64,000 nucleotides of DNA from NCBI GenBank assembly GCA_021292105.1, contig CM037870.1, positions 10,536,486-10,600,485 of the forward strand. The letters run 5' to 3'. This document shows, in pieces, positions 35,652 to 48,129 of this stretch. The notes beneath the pieces are model-generated. The model ran no database searches. It worked only from the letters and a program-made list of their open reading frames with translations, and was not told the DNA's origin. The position numbers were made by a program, and so were the translations under genes. The stretch comes from Anadara kagoshimensis. Its lineage: Eukaryota; Mollusca; Bivalvia; Arcoida; Arcidae. How positions within the stretch are numbered: position 1 is the first letter of the stretch; each line of letters opens with the position of its first letter.

Positions 35652-38629
35652 GACCAGAGCAATAACACGTCTCGATATAAGTAAGTGATAGAAACGGTAG
35701 CCAAAAACAAGACAACAAACCACTAATTTTAATTAGAAATTAGAAGGAAAACAAAAACATAAAATAAACCATCGACGGACAAAGGGAAAATGACAAAACA
35801 ATAACAAGATAGAGGTCCCATTGTACTCTCAAATAAAATGTTAATATTGGCTAAAACAAATGACTGATGAGATTTATGTAAACAGTTGTGTGGAATTTCA
35901 TGTATACTGGATATAGAAGGAATCACTACCACGATAATTCTCAATTGAACAAAGCCAGAACAAGTGGCGTTCGCTCATTGTATCAACTTTCTAATTGCAA
36001 TCAGTTATCTTTTCAATTATGTTTAAGCATGTATTTGGTAACATCAAATAAATGAGGGTTTGCTTTATATATCAACTTCAATTTTGACGAAAATTTAGAA
36101 GAATTCTTAAGTGTCATCTAAAATCATCACACTCATTTTACTACCCATGGTTCATCAAACGCCAAATTAAAATTAATAATACGCCTTTGTTTTACAAAAC
36201 AACAGCCTCTATAACTAGAATTATCAGACTGCAGGATTAAACACCAGCCTTAGGGAATTTTCCTTTACATACGAACTTATGAGCTCACAAAGTTGGTACT
36301 GGTCTTTCAACACTTTTATTTCAATAATGGGATATTTTGGAAATTAAAATATTCAAATACTAGTAAATACCAATACTAAAACAGTAGTTTCATTTGAGTC
36401 TATATGTAGACAATTTCATATAGATGTGAATTTTCTTAGATTTTGTCTTCGTCATAAAATAGCTAGTCAAAACATTTAAACAGTTCTGTTTGATCTTGAT
36501 ATTTACCTTAAATAGACACAACGTGTGCCCGTAAAGATTACAGTCTCATTACGGTTTAAATTCAAAATAACCGTGTTTAGTTTGATGTATTTTGTTGTAA
36601 CGATGTTATCGCTAATTACTCTTCTATAATATATGTTTACAAAGTGTAATATTTTTTTCATAAAGTGAATTACTCATTTATTCTGATCTAGAGACGTGGG
36701 AATTCCCTTGACCCATTGATACCAATTTTCGTCTCAATGAGAGATCAAAAATATGTCTGTCTAAAAGATTTTGGTAAGATTTTAATCATTCTTCGTTAAA
36801 ATTACATAAAACACTCAAATCTGTAACATGACCTAAACTATTGATGACTTAACCACGCCCACATTGACTAATACGGAGAGATTAGGCTAAACAATGTTTA
36901 TTTTTGTTACCGATACTTCTGTAATTCACTGGTACAATATCGGTGTAATGGTACTAAATGTTCAATGTACAATGGTAAATTTATTTTACTAATTGAAAAA
37001 ATAGGAAATGATTTTTTTTCTTGGGAGTTACCAAATAGACCACCAACTTGAAGGATCTTGACATTTAAAATCTGCATTCTAAATGACTCCGAATTTTTAT
37101 TACTGCTTTAAAGACAAAATGGCAATGACTTACATGGACGAATGTATATCGAAGTGCACTAGGGCCCAATTTTACAATCATTCCCTAGCTACAACTTTCC
37201 ACAACGGAAATATGGCACGTTTGAAATCTAAATAATTTTGTTAATTTTTAAGATACATTGTATTTAAAAAAGTTAAAATGTGATAGTGTTGAAGATCACG
37301 TCAATATTCAAATATCTATTTTATTCTAATTTTTTTAAATGTTTATTTGTTAATAAAAAAAATTACACAATTTGTTAAATTTCAGTTGAGTAAAATGTTA
37401 GTTACGAAATGATTGTAAAACGGTTCTTGAAAATACACTATTTATTATACACAATTTGACGGTTCCCGGAAACAAAGAGATTGTTTTATGTCAAGCAATC
37501 AATTGCCCAAAACCAGCGGAATATTTAAAATATATATTTTGTTTTTCACTGTATTCAAGGGCAGATAAGTCTTCAAGTTTACGGGGACCGCAAAACTGGT
37601 CGTTACTCATATTTTTATGTCCGGTGCCGATCGACAAATCAGTTGTACTTTTGATAAATCATTTAACAGTTTCACAAGTTCATATTACATAAAATAAATC
37701 GCAAAAATTACATAAATTATCCAATGTGTTGAAAATCAAAGTGAAGAAAAATTCGGATAAAAGGAATACAAACTTTGTTTAGAAACGCACCCTGATTGAT
37801 CTTAAATTCTAATGAATTTTATTAGAAACATTTAAATCAAACACAGTCAGAAGAAGCATATGGATGTAGTAAATTGTCCTCGAATTATTTGAAATATCTT
37901 TTTTAAACTGAATGAATTTTACTTTTAGCTCGGTTTATCCATTCACAAATGTCATAAAGAAGGATTAAGATTATTTGTACAAGCTCAGTATCGGAACTTT
38001 TAGGAATCAAGTAAATCTCAAAGTCAACATTGATAACGCCCATAAAGTATCACTAAATGAATAATGTCAAGTATTTTAATACTAAATTTAAAATATATTC
38101 AGTATGGAACATGCAAGCATTGCTCAGTCGTCATACTATTTTGACAATATATCTTACATGTATTTTCATTCTCATTTTTAGCTTCTTAATAATTGAAATT
38201 GTCCACAATTTCATTAGATTTCGAAATGATATTGTATCTTTTCTATTTTTTTAAGTACAATATTGTTCAAGGCGTATACAACTGTTTGAGTTAGGTTTTT
38301 GTTTAAATTATTTCATTGTGTGTTTAAAGTTGCATAATGAAGTTAATGGTCCTACAAAAGTGCTCCAACCACAACACTGTACCAGTCAGTTATTGTTTGA
38401 ATCATCTGTTATTTAATTTTCAGTCTTTATTCAATATTCCTTCGTGTTTTAATTTGTTCTTTTTTACGTATTACCATAACGTTCAGTTATAACCACTTTC
38501 CTTTATTTTGTGTGCATTGTTTAGTTTATATTAGCTGGGGTTTTTCATTATTAAATTTGCATTGTGGCATGGTTTTGGTTTTGTTTACTTCCATACTTTC
38601 AACAAGTGGATCTTTTTCAGTTCGAATGT

Positions 38630-38830
38630 CCTTAAGTTTTAATTTCGCACGTTGCGGGTGTAGCTAGCTAGATTGTAATTTCTTGGGTGTAGCTAGCTAA
38701 ATTGTAATTTCTTAACCTTCGTTAGCACGCGGCCTGGTGAAATTCGAAAATCGTGTGCTTAACTTAGTATGCCAGCTTTATTTTTTACTTTTTAGATTGT
38801 GACTTGAACATGAACTGGCATACATGTTTG
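38630..38830 (+). mobile_element. Retroelement 3' UTR copy with internal tandem duplication
   Basis: Contains GGGTGTAGCTAGCTA twice, then AGCACGCGGCCTGGTG and the tail TTTTTAGATTGTGACTTGAACATG. Confidence 0.6.
38656..38713. repeat. Two adjacent 29-bp direct repeats
   Basis: Units 38656-38684 and 38685-38713 differ at one base (GATTGTAA against AATTGTAA). Each begins GGGTGTAGCTAGCTA, a piece of the retroelement 3' UTR. Confidence 0.85.
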
Positions 38831-38839
38831 TGTTCGATT

Positions 38840-41800
38840 CTTTCTTTCTTTTTCTTTACAAATTTTTATATAACACTAGTTATGTGTAAAGGTTTACTTT
38901 TCCTACCAGTGTGGTCCAATCAACAGTTGTGTTTAATTATTTCGTTTTAAAATCAACATGTGATTTAGGAGCTTTTTATTAAAACGGGGTTATTGCAATA
39001 ATAAAGATTGACTTTTATATACATTTTTTCAGATCACCCATTTCATTTCCAATAAAGTAATACATCTATAAAGTACGATAATCAAGAATTGTTAATATCC
39101 AATTTTATGGAATTTTTGACACATTCATTATAGCATTAAAATGCATTTTTGTTTTGGTATGGATAAAGAAAAATATAGAAATTTCGCACGCTTCAAAATT
39201 TGCGTAATGAATGCCAAATATCCAATATATATTTTCATTATCAAAAGAAAATTTTATTTTCATTTCTTATAACAATTCAATTTATAGATTTTTTAAGGTG
39301 AATATGAACCTAAATGGCCACCCAGTTACAGTGTCCGCAGCACTAGTTCAAACGAGACCATATTCCGGGGGGAAATTTTGCCCATATGCCCTAGAACAAT
39401 GAATTTCAAATACCAAAAGCTACCAAAACTCGAAGTAACGTTTGAAATGAATCCTCATAGCCTTTATTTTCAAATCTGAAATTTGATGATTTTTAAAATT
39501 GTTTTTAATATGATCCTCGTGTCAGTATCCAGTACGTACGAAAAATAACACGAGGTAAGCATTGTTCACGGGTTATACAAATACGAATTTTAAATTTGTA
39601 ATAATATCACAGCAATTTATATCTCATTCTTAAATTTTAGATTTGGTGAGAGGCTGAACGGATTCATTTAATTTGTTTTATTCTGGTTTTGGTAATTGAT
39701 CATATTTAAAATTCCCTATTCTAGGGCGAATGAGCATTTAATCGCCGGAATATATATTGTATCATTATGGTTGTGCATATAGTTTTGTCACAATCATGTC
39801 AAATTGTCATAGGGCTTCATATGATTCTTAAACGACAAACCATTGTATCTAATATTTTTAGTTTTAAAAGCATCGCTATGACGTAGGAAATACTAATTCT
39901 TTCTCTGGGCGTTGTCCATAGTAACATGACGTCATTTAAAAACCAATTGTTTCATACAAAATAACAGAAAAGGTCTAATCAATTAGAATTCTCGACACAA
40001 AGGAGACGCTCATAGCTCATAATTAAAATCCACTTTGGTTGACCTTACATTCATTTACAGAATTGGTTTTTGAAGCTGAATATATCCCTAGTGAAGTAAG
40101 AAGAACCAACAAGATTATGTACAACCAAAATTGTGCTAACAATTATAACAACTGGACCGGTATAACTGCTACTATATCTCATAAAACAAAACGCTGCAGA
40201 ATTCTGGATGCTCTTCCCATGGCGATATCAGGGGAACGTTTTCCAGGCACTATCTAGTTCTCTTTATGGTAAAATAAGATTAATGCTGTCTGTATCGCAA
40301 TACCACACTTAACACGTGTCCTTAAATACACATGAACCATAGCTCGTCCAATTGTACTTAAATAACATCCTTCTCCTTCATCTCATCGAAGATGCTTTTT
40401 GGTGATTTTCGTATGCCATGTGTAACTACTTTTGTGTTTATTTAGTCGTGTGGTGGTATTGCTGGCTCTATTACAAAGTACGTGTATTTTGCCGTGGTAT
40501 GTTTTCTTAGCGCTTGTGGAGTGAAAACATTTAGAGCTTAAATATCACCTTGATTTTACAAGCTCACATTTTAATGCTAGATAGACACAGAATGCTGAAG
40601 CTGAACATACTCTAGCTTAGAACTAATACATATAAAAGAATCAATAACCAACAAACATGTGTTAATGTAACTGATTACACATATGTAGGTACATGACAAT
40701 ATTTTGGGCCAAAACCCCCATAGTTACAGACTAACCCTTTTTATACCAAATATTGGCCCAATTAAATAAACGCATAGATACCTCATGGAGGTATGTTCGT
40801 TGTATTTTTTAATTCTAGTCTTAAAATACACTAAAGTAAAAATTAGTAGGAGATGTAGTCGAACCAAATGTACTCTAGAATAGCAAGAACAGTCCAGAAC
40901 ACGTACCAAAAAACAAAACAGAATATGGTTATATTTAGTAACACCTAACTACAAATCACTTAATGATTTCGTTACTTAGTCTAATTACCCAACATTTAAT
41001 CAATTAAAAAATTAGTAATTAATTTCGTTAAACATGTCCAGTCATCCTGAAAATATTGGAAACATAACCTCTTTCTTAATTTCGCTTTTTCACTGACTTT
41101 TAACCTCTCTTTTAGATTATCGTGTAAATCTTATAATATTCTTTATGATCTTGTGTTATAGTTTGACGTGTATGACAAAGATAAAATCATCCTTTACACA
41201 ACATGAACAAATACAATAGGTAAATCAGGTGATAGTTATGACACTGAATTAGATGCAACATCTTGTTATAGTTAACAGTAAAACCTCACCCGTATCAATT
41301 ATTACAGCAAGGTGCTCGTTTTCAATGTCAGCTTTGAAATGTTGATATTTGATATATAGGTAACAGTGGCTTATGTCTTCATTGCTTAATTTATCCTTTT
41401 GTACCTTTGATTGGTTTTATCGTTGGTGGTAATGACTGTGAACATATAATCAGGGTAAATATATGACCACGTCATTGTGTCATTACGAGTATACTAACCA
41501 TTACTAACCATTACAGAACAGTAACGGTATTCTTCTTAACAAGATGTAAATCTTACCAAAGTATCCCCATTTTATTGAAAATAGTACGAAAATTGTAATG
41601 TTGGAAACAAAATGGAACATAAAATATTTTGGATATATTGTCTAGTTGTATTTTTAGATTCTAACTAAGGGTGTTCCTTCTCAATAAATAATTTAGTTAA
41701 TATGTAAATTGTGGTGTAAGGTTAAATTGCAGTCAACGGTACCTTATACAATACACATATAAAATACAACACTTAATTTTCGTCGTCTGCATGGTATCCA

Positions 41801-41870
41801 TTTATTATTTGTAAGTGGTTTAGCAATAATATTAATAATAATGATAAATTATTTTAAAGTTCTAACTTTG
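38840..41870. other. Intergenic stretch without genes
   Basis: No recognised repeat. At 40039-40257 a 72-codon frame includes an acceptor-like CATTTACAG and donor-like GAAGTAAGA, but the implied 35-nt exon matches nothing I know. Confidence 0.45.
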
Positions 41871-41885
41871 TTGCTAGCTAAAATT

Positions 41886-42092
41886 TGAAATTCCTCAAAA
41901 ACTAAGGTATACTCCCTCATGCAAAGTATTTCCTTAGCTATATTTGGCAAAATTATTTTGGTCCTTCTTGGGCATCTTTTCAACAATTTGAAAACAATTT
42001 AAATTTTGGTCCAAGCACTACTGATGAGGAATTGTATTGCGAAACGACCGTCTAGTGCTGTAACATTAAAGCTGGTATAATATGCAATTTAT
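41886..42092 (+). repeat. Hammerhead repeat unit (single complete monomer)
   Basis: A complete unit from TGAAATTCCTCAAAAACTAAGG to GCTGGTATAATATGCAATTT, best preserved of the isolated copies, with TACTCCCTCATGCAAAG near its start. It lies in otherwise unique sequence. No second unit flanks it; the linker is represented only by a few bases (AAATTTGAAATTCC) on the left. Confidence 0.8.
42014..42059 (+). ncRNA. Type I hammerhead ribozyme, core fully conserved
   Basis: Stem I AGCACTA (42014-42020) pairs perfectly over 7 bp with TAGTGCT (42053-42059). The core is CTGATGA (42021-42027). Stem II is GGAAT-TGT-ATTGC (42028-42040; one G-G mismatch, four pairs). GAAA is at 42041-42044. Stem III is ACG-AC-CGT, very short. 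The predicted cut is after GTC (42050-42052). Hammerheads with such a short stem III usually act better as double hammerheads. This is the most complete copy in the window; cleavage is predicted, not shown. Confidence 0.85.
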
Positions 42093-42267
42093 TAAAGTGA
42101 CATGCATAAAAACTCAATATTTACTATAGAAATGAAAATTAATTTTTCTTTTTGGTATGAAACATGACGGTATTAGACATTTTACACATAACGCGAATTG
42201 TGTTACCTATGCAAAATGTCCAATTCTTTCTTTTTTTATTTTCCATAACATGTCATTTCTTGAATTT

Positions 42268-42269
<2 letters not shown>

Positions 42270-42305
<36 letters not shown>
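42270..42305. repeat. TA microsatellite
   Basis: (TA)n, 18 units. Confidence 0.95.
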
Positions 42306-42308
<3 letters not shown>

Positions 42309-42639
42309 AAACAACCAATTGACATTTTAAGTACAATGCAGCCATAAAAACAGCATCGATATGGCGTACGAATGTGCGCCATCTATAATAACATGACGTC
42401 GCTGAGACCTATTTTATTCATGCAAAGATAACTCTACGATCTAATGAATCAACAGGCTTAAAACAAAACGAAATTGAATTGTATATAAATAACTAGCTAT
42501 GATCTCTTGGAATACAATTAAAATGCAAAAAGCATTAGAAGCAAGTAATGGTATCGAAAAAATAACATAAATAAATTTAACCATTTTATGTCTTATTTTG
42601 AAAAAAAATATAATCGTAATATATCTCGTATATTCGACG

Positions 42640-42825
42640 TCTTCTGAACAATTTAACGTCTCCTAGTTCCATATGTTCCTTTTATTCTCCATTTGGATTT
42701 CACACGCGACAAAATGTGTTTACCCTCACGGAGCATTCGGTCTCACTTCATGTTTGCTGTTTCATGTTTCAAATTTGCCAGTTTTCAGAGTTTTTACTTT
42801 GCTTTGCGATTAAATTTCTATTTCT
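42640..42825 (+). mobile_element. Retroelement 3' UTR copy, diverged
   Basis: TATTCGACGTCTTCTGAAC, CGGAGCATTCGGTCTCACTTC and AGTTTTTACTTTGCTTTGCG. Confidence 0.55.
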
Positions 42826-44157
42826 TGTGAAAAATGTGTTTTTCTTGATTATGATCAATTTGACTTTGTTTGATTTTTTGTGTTCCTGGTAATTCTGGCA
42901 ATGTTGTACATGTGTTATCAAATTACATATTTTTTCTATCCAAACAACATCGAGTTAAGGGTATTGTTTGCATGTTTAACATTTAAATAAAAGTAAGATA
43001 ATATTACCAATAACGACAACTACAAAACATTACTGAAAAAACATGTTTAGATCAAATAGAAATTAGCATATAATTGTGGAACCTACGTTTTTCAAACAAT
43101 AGTATTTTAACACTATTAAAGAACACAAAACTATTGTCATTAATTTAAGAATAAGGAATAGATGAAGCATTTGGAATCATTATTGGTACAAAAACAAAAA
43201 TATAATAAGAAAAGCGTCAAATATGTAAATGTCCAAATAAAATACTTCGTATACACAGAGACAGAATTGATCACCAGATTGTTCTGAAATGCTTTGCCTT
43301 TTTCTTTTATCTTTTTCTGTGAAATGCTTTGGGGATTTTTTTAATGAAAAAATACAAAGTATCTTATTATGATTTTTTTTCTAAATTTTAACTCGTCGAT
43401 TTATAAAACACAAACAATCATAATGATCTTTGGAATTCGTCAATTCCATATATTAAATAATTTAGTGGATACTTCAGACATTTGCACCTGTGATATTACA
43501 CCACACAGGTAAGTTAACGTCATTTGATACATATCATTATGCAGTAATGTCAGACATGGTTCACACTTACATAAGGTGATGATTTGAACTTTTACAGGTG
43601 TATAAAGGATGATCTGTCATCAGAATTTCTGCTTCATCACCGATTAAAATGAATTGAACTCCTCAAAACAATTCGTGCGAAAACTATTTATCATTTTAAA
43701 ACTATCTGTAGTCGGAAATATTTTAACAATGTAATTAAGATATAAGTAATAAATAAATCACCAAATTGTATTTGTATATTTACTTTTACATGTATAATTA
43801 ACGCATATATAATTTATTTCAGAAAATTAAACACTTTTCTTTAAACAATGTATGTTATTTATTCATCTATTAATTTAAATAACACATGACAACAAACAAA
43901 CAAAAAATTAAATACAATAAATTATCACCACATAATTAGTGCTTTTGAAAAGAATAAAAAGTAAAATTGTTTGATTTATTTTTATAGTTAATTGCTTCAT
44001 TATATTTTTAATAAACTTGGATCTGTATGTTTGCTTTTGATTTAATATTCATAACGTACCACCTCTGGTTCGAAGTATCTAGAAGGTCACCATGAAACAT
44101 TTTAAATCCGGCGCAATTACAAATTTAACAATCATTATGAACAACATTTATTCATAA

Positions 44158-44430
44158 AACCAAAAACAAACATACCAATTCATGTCAAAACCACAATCCC
44201 AAAGCAAAGCAAGAACTTTAAAACTGAAAAATTAAGTTAATTACGTGTAATTCTACCAGGGAAGTGAGCCTTGGTGCTCCGGAAGGACAAGCGCTCCCTG
44301 TTTAACTAGCTACACCCGCCCCGCGTGTAATTAAAAGTGAGAATGGAAGGAACATCAAATTATTGGGCGTCAAATATTTCCAAAATAAGTTTTGTATACA
44401 GAAACACCATACTTATCAACAATAATTTGA
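44158..44430 (-). mobile_element. Retroelement 3' end
   Basis: AAAAACAAACATACCAATTC, GTGCTCCGGAAGGACAAGCG, TTTAACTAGCTACACCCGCC and into the coding end (GGGCGTCAAATATTTCC). A plus-strand tail scrap lies just before it at 44012-44045. Confidence 0.7.
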
Positions 44431-44818
44431 AAATCTTCTAGCACTTCAGGAGAGAAATACTGAAGACTTGTTTGACAATTACAACTTGTTGGAGCGAGTG
44501 GATCCCATACAATACATGTTTTACCATGTTAGAAGGAATCTTTTAATTATTGGCCCTAAAATGTAAATTATCAAATTGGAAATACTGTCTGTGGGCAAAC
44601 CTCGCCGTTCTCCCTTTCATATTTTCAAGTTCTCTTTATCAGTATAGAATCTTTATCATTTGAAAGATGGTATACGTGCTTACTGAATCATTAAGTTGAA
44701 GTATGTGTTTGTGTGTATATACTGCCTAAAACATTGATATTTTCTAATAATTCACTCAGGTACATATATTACATGTGGGCATAGTTTTTAAATGTATTCC
44801 TTGTATTTATAACACTGT

Positions 44819-44871
44819 CATGTGCTGATTTTGAATGCATTATTTTAATAAAAATTCTAAATCAGCACATG
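44819..44871. repeat. Hairpin with perfect 13-bp arms
   Basis: CATGTGCTGATTT (44819-44831) and AAATCAGCACATG (44859-44871) are perfect inverted copies around a 27-nt loop. It could be a small MITE relic or a structured RNA; nothing else supports either. Confidence 0.6.
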
Positions 44872-46825
44872 GCAAAACTGTATTTCAACCACCAGTAAAT
44901 AATTGTACCAATACACTATATGTATATTTTAGGAACAACGACAAAACTGAGCATATGAACGTCATCCAAAGACTCATTTTCACTAGAGTCATTTTCCATG
45001 AAGACCATATTGAATCTTTGGAAAAAAATTATTAAAACTAATTTAGGTATCTACGAAAACACGAACAATACAATAGACACCACTAATATATTACATTAAT
45101 GACTGCGTAATCATTTAAAAGGTAGTTTTTTCAATGAGTCTAAAATTAATTTATCATTCCTAAAGTTCTTTTAATAACAGTTTTAAAACGATATAGTCGT
45201 AAATACAACTACCTATAACTCTCATTGCTTTAGACGGACACAATGCATAATTATAAATTGCCGTCAAGTGATGTGGTAGTTCAAGTAGAGTGTAGGCCAT
45301 TTCATTCATACTACAACAACAGCTGCTTAATGAAATTTTTTTCTGGAAACTGGACAAAACTTGCGTTGAAAAATTTATTATATGACAGTTAAATGTAGAA
45401 TGCATTTTTGAACATACATATATGGTTATTTCTTATTAATGGGGAGCAACTCCCGTTTGTCTGAAATCTTACAAAACCTTATGTTAGGTCATCACTGATT
45501 GGTTATAGAGGGACCAATAAATATTCGAGAAGTGACAAGCAATCAAAACTGCACTGATGACATCATCATCAAAGATGACACGATAAACGTACTTTTTAAT
45601 TTATGGTATTAAAAAATTATTGAGACATCAGAATTTTAAGATATTACCAAAATATGCTAAACATAGCTTTGCTTAATTAAACCGATAATGGGTGTAAAAT
45701 GACTGTTATCACTAACGTGAACACAGCTATAAACTTGGACCAAATTATAGGTTATTATACCTTATTACGTAGTTAATTCTGCTTTCACAACAACAGCATT
45801 GCTAAATTGGACATGTTCAAATGTTGCAATTACATCCCAAAAATACAAACATTCAATTTTCTTCTCGTTATTTACCAAGTACTTAAAATATTTAATATAA
45901 GTATTTAGATTTAATTCACATGTTAATAATAATGCTCCTACACACTGCTAAATGAACTGGTACATGTCGTAATGTTACATTTCTATCTGGCATGGAAAAT
46001 TGATCATATGAGAGGTAATTCAAAGAGAATAAAATTATAATTGTAGACACCTGTGTGTAGTTTGTCATACCAACATCTTAAAAAACAAATTAAATAATAT
46101 TAGTCATATACAATAAAAATGTATATAACTATCATCAAAATTCCAAACATTTTTTAAACATAGTTGCTGAACATTTGTGAAAAATTAACGAAATTTACTT
46201 GTTCTTCCAATTTTCTATTATAGGTACCATAGGAAGGATATTTTCGTAACATTTCAAAACCAGAAATGCGTTTGAACAAACATTTGTCAACGTCAATACG
46301 GCTGTTGTCCGATGGATGTTGGGAGTTTTAAAATAAGTGATATCAATATATGTCCTTCTACTTTGCCTGCAGTTGAACACGCGGATTTATTTAGTAAATT
46401 AAAAAAACTTCAATAATTCTGGTTTTATTTGTATTTATTGCCTTTCATGCAAATAAATAAAAACAACAGTAGTTTAATGTGAAATCGCCAACGGTCTTCT
46501 CATCATAAACAACTAGATTCGCCATAGCCTAACGCACAATATTGTACATATTAACATAAAATGTTCTGAACATACAAAACGATAGCCACTGACAACACAG
46601 AAAATAGAAACCCCACAGAACAAGGTGTCCGTACACTGGTAAAATACAAGAGGTCGTATAGATCTGCCAACGCGAAATTTGGACAAGATTAATAGCTTCC
46701 ACAGCTAATGATCTCTTAAACAACTTAATAAAAATCTGAAAATGTTTAAATTGATACAACTATAGAACGTGTGTTAATCAACCGTAATCATGCCGATCCA
46801 TGTTTAATCTCAATGCCAAAAGTCA

Positions 46826-46918
46826 ATCTTACTTCCATGGTAAAAGATCAAGTCTTTCCCGTAATTTGCCAGTTTTGAAAGTGTTAAATTTGCTTTTTGG
46901 ATTGTGGTTTTAACATGA
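46826..46918 (+). mobile_element. Retroelement tail fragment
   Basis: CTTACTTCCATGGTAAAAG, TTTGCCAGTTTTGAAAG and TTTTTGGATTGTGGTTTTAACATG. Confidence 0.45.
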
Positions 46919-47175
46919 AAATAAATCACTTCAACCAGGGATAAGGCTGTTTCCTCCAGAAGGGTCAAGTCTAACTGGCTACACCTTCCACATGAAAGTG
47001 GAATGTAGAACCTCAAATTTAGATAGAAAGACGTCGTACAATAGAATTGACAATATTGTGATTATGGCCATAGCAATTTTAGAGGCTTGAAACGTTTGGA
47101 CTTGCAATAAACCTGCGTCAACAATTTTTTAAGAACTTGCTTTGAACAAATGGGAACAAGTACTATCATACACAT
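46919..47175 (-). mobile_element. Retroelement 3' end, diverged
   Basis: CCTCCAGAAGGGTCAAG, GACAATATTGTGATTATGGCC and CTGCGTCAACAATTTTTT. The minus-strand frame still shows LLTQVYCKS, matching LLTQGYCKP of the copy at 2951. Confidence 0.6.
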
Positions 47176-47376
47176 AGCGGAATAACTGTGAAACAAATAC
47201 ACCATATAAAACTTCAAATCATTACGTTTGTCAACAATAAGCGATAAGTCGAAAATCAACAAAAATTCACACATAACAATAAAACGCATCATAACATACC
47301 AATATTGTTCTATAAGTATAAACAATTGAAAGATGAAGATGTTATGGGAGAAGACCAAAACATCCTATAGATAGAA

Positions 47377-47634
47377 CGGAAATGGCGATGGATGGAAGAC
47401 ACACTGCGAAAACTTAACACATTCAATAAAACGACAAGCGCTGTAGTGGAACCCTCCCCTCAAGGAAAAAGAAAAGTCGGAAGGTCATGAAACACCTGGC
47501 GGAGAAGCTTGCAAACAGAAATGGATAGAGAGGGATACAAATGGCAAGATCTGGTCAGACTAGTACAGAATATAACCAGATGGAGGTGTCGATGGCCTAT
47601 GTGCCTCCCTGGTACCACGGGTATAAGCAAGTAA
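47377..47634 (+). mobile_element. RTE-type LINE, C-terminal end of ORF2
   Basis: A single frame reads RKWRWMEDTLRK, then PQGKRKVGRS, one TGA, NTWRRSLQTEMDREGYKWQD, LVRLVQN and RWRCRW, and stops at TAA. This is the ending I know from RTE-clade LINE proteins (W-x-GHTLRK, GKRKRGRP-x-TWRR, GYTW, RW). The TGA sits where GRP-x is expected, so the copy is dead. It is heavily 5'-truncated and was inserted beside another retroelement fragment. Its GC content is clearly above the surroundings. Confidence 0.85.
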
Positions 47635-47984
47635 GTATAATCTGAACAATAAATGTAAATACCTAAAAAAACATAGACCAATAGGACAATCGCATTGCTA
47701 AGGATTCTTCAATGAAACGTTACGGATGAAAAACTGATAACACATGGAAGTGTCGTGCCATAAACAATTAATATATAGAAAGGGGTATGATACGGATGGT
47801 AAGTAAGAACCGAAGAGATAGACACATATGGACGGAACAATGTGAAAAATTTACAATTCACAAACTGACGACGTAAAAATAAACATCATCGTTGCTCTTC
47901 AAATAATTTGTTTTTATTTGTTGCCGATGTTTGCTCTGTAGCAGCACATTTCCTTGATTCCATTGGCCATTTCCGAAGGTTTTT

Positions 47985-48122
47985 TGTTGATGGTGCTTAC
48001 CCTAGCGGGGCGCCTAACTTCCCTGGTTAAAGTTCACATGCTTCACCTAGTTTTATTATTTTCAAACTTTTTACTTTGCTTCTGGATTGTGATTCAGATA
48101 TGGATCAGTATGCTTGTTTTTG
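47985..48122 (+). mobile_element. Retroelement 3' UTR copy
   Basis: GGTGCTTACCCTAGCGGGG, ACTTCCCTGGTTAAAG, TTGCTTCTGGATTGTGATTC and ATGGATCAGTATGCTTG. Confidence 0.7.
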
Positions 48123-48129
48123 AGAAGTA

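Larger units (their letters stand above)
33710..38620. other. Intergenic stretch without genes
   Basis: Apart from the E-box and CAA-rich repeats noted separately, I see no recognised element. The 78-codon frame at 37456-37692 has slightly higher GC but no family resemblance or splice context. Confidence 0.5.

Noticed and set aside
35862..35875. CTGATGAG near 35863 as another hammerhead
   Set aside because: No GAAA, no stem II and no repeat-family flanks.
40039..40257. Possible 35-nt exon between CATTTACAG and GTAAGA
   Set aside because: Splice-like ends alone are common. The peptide matches nothing, and no neighbouring exon fits.
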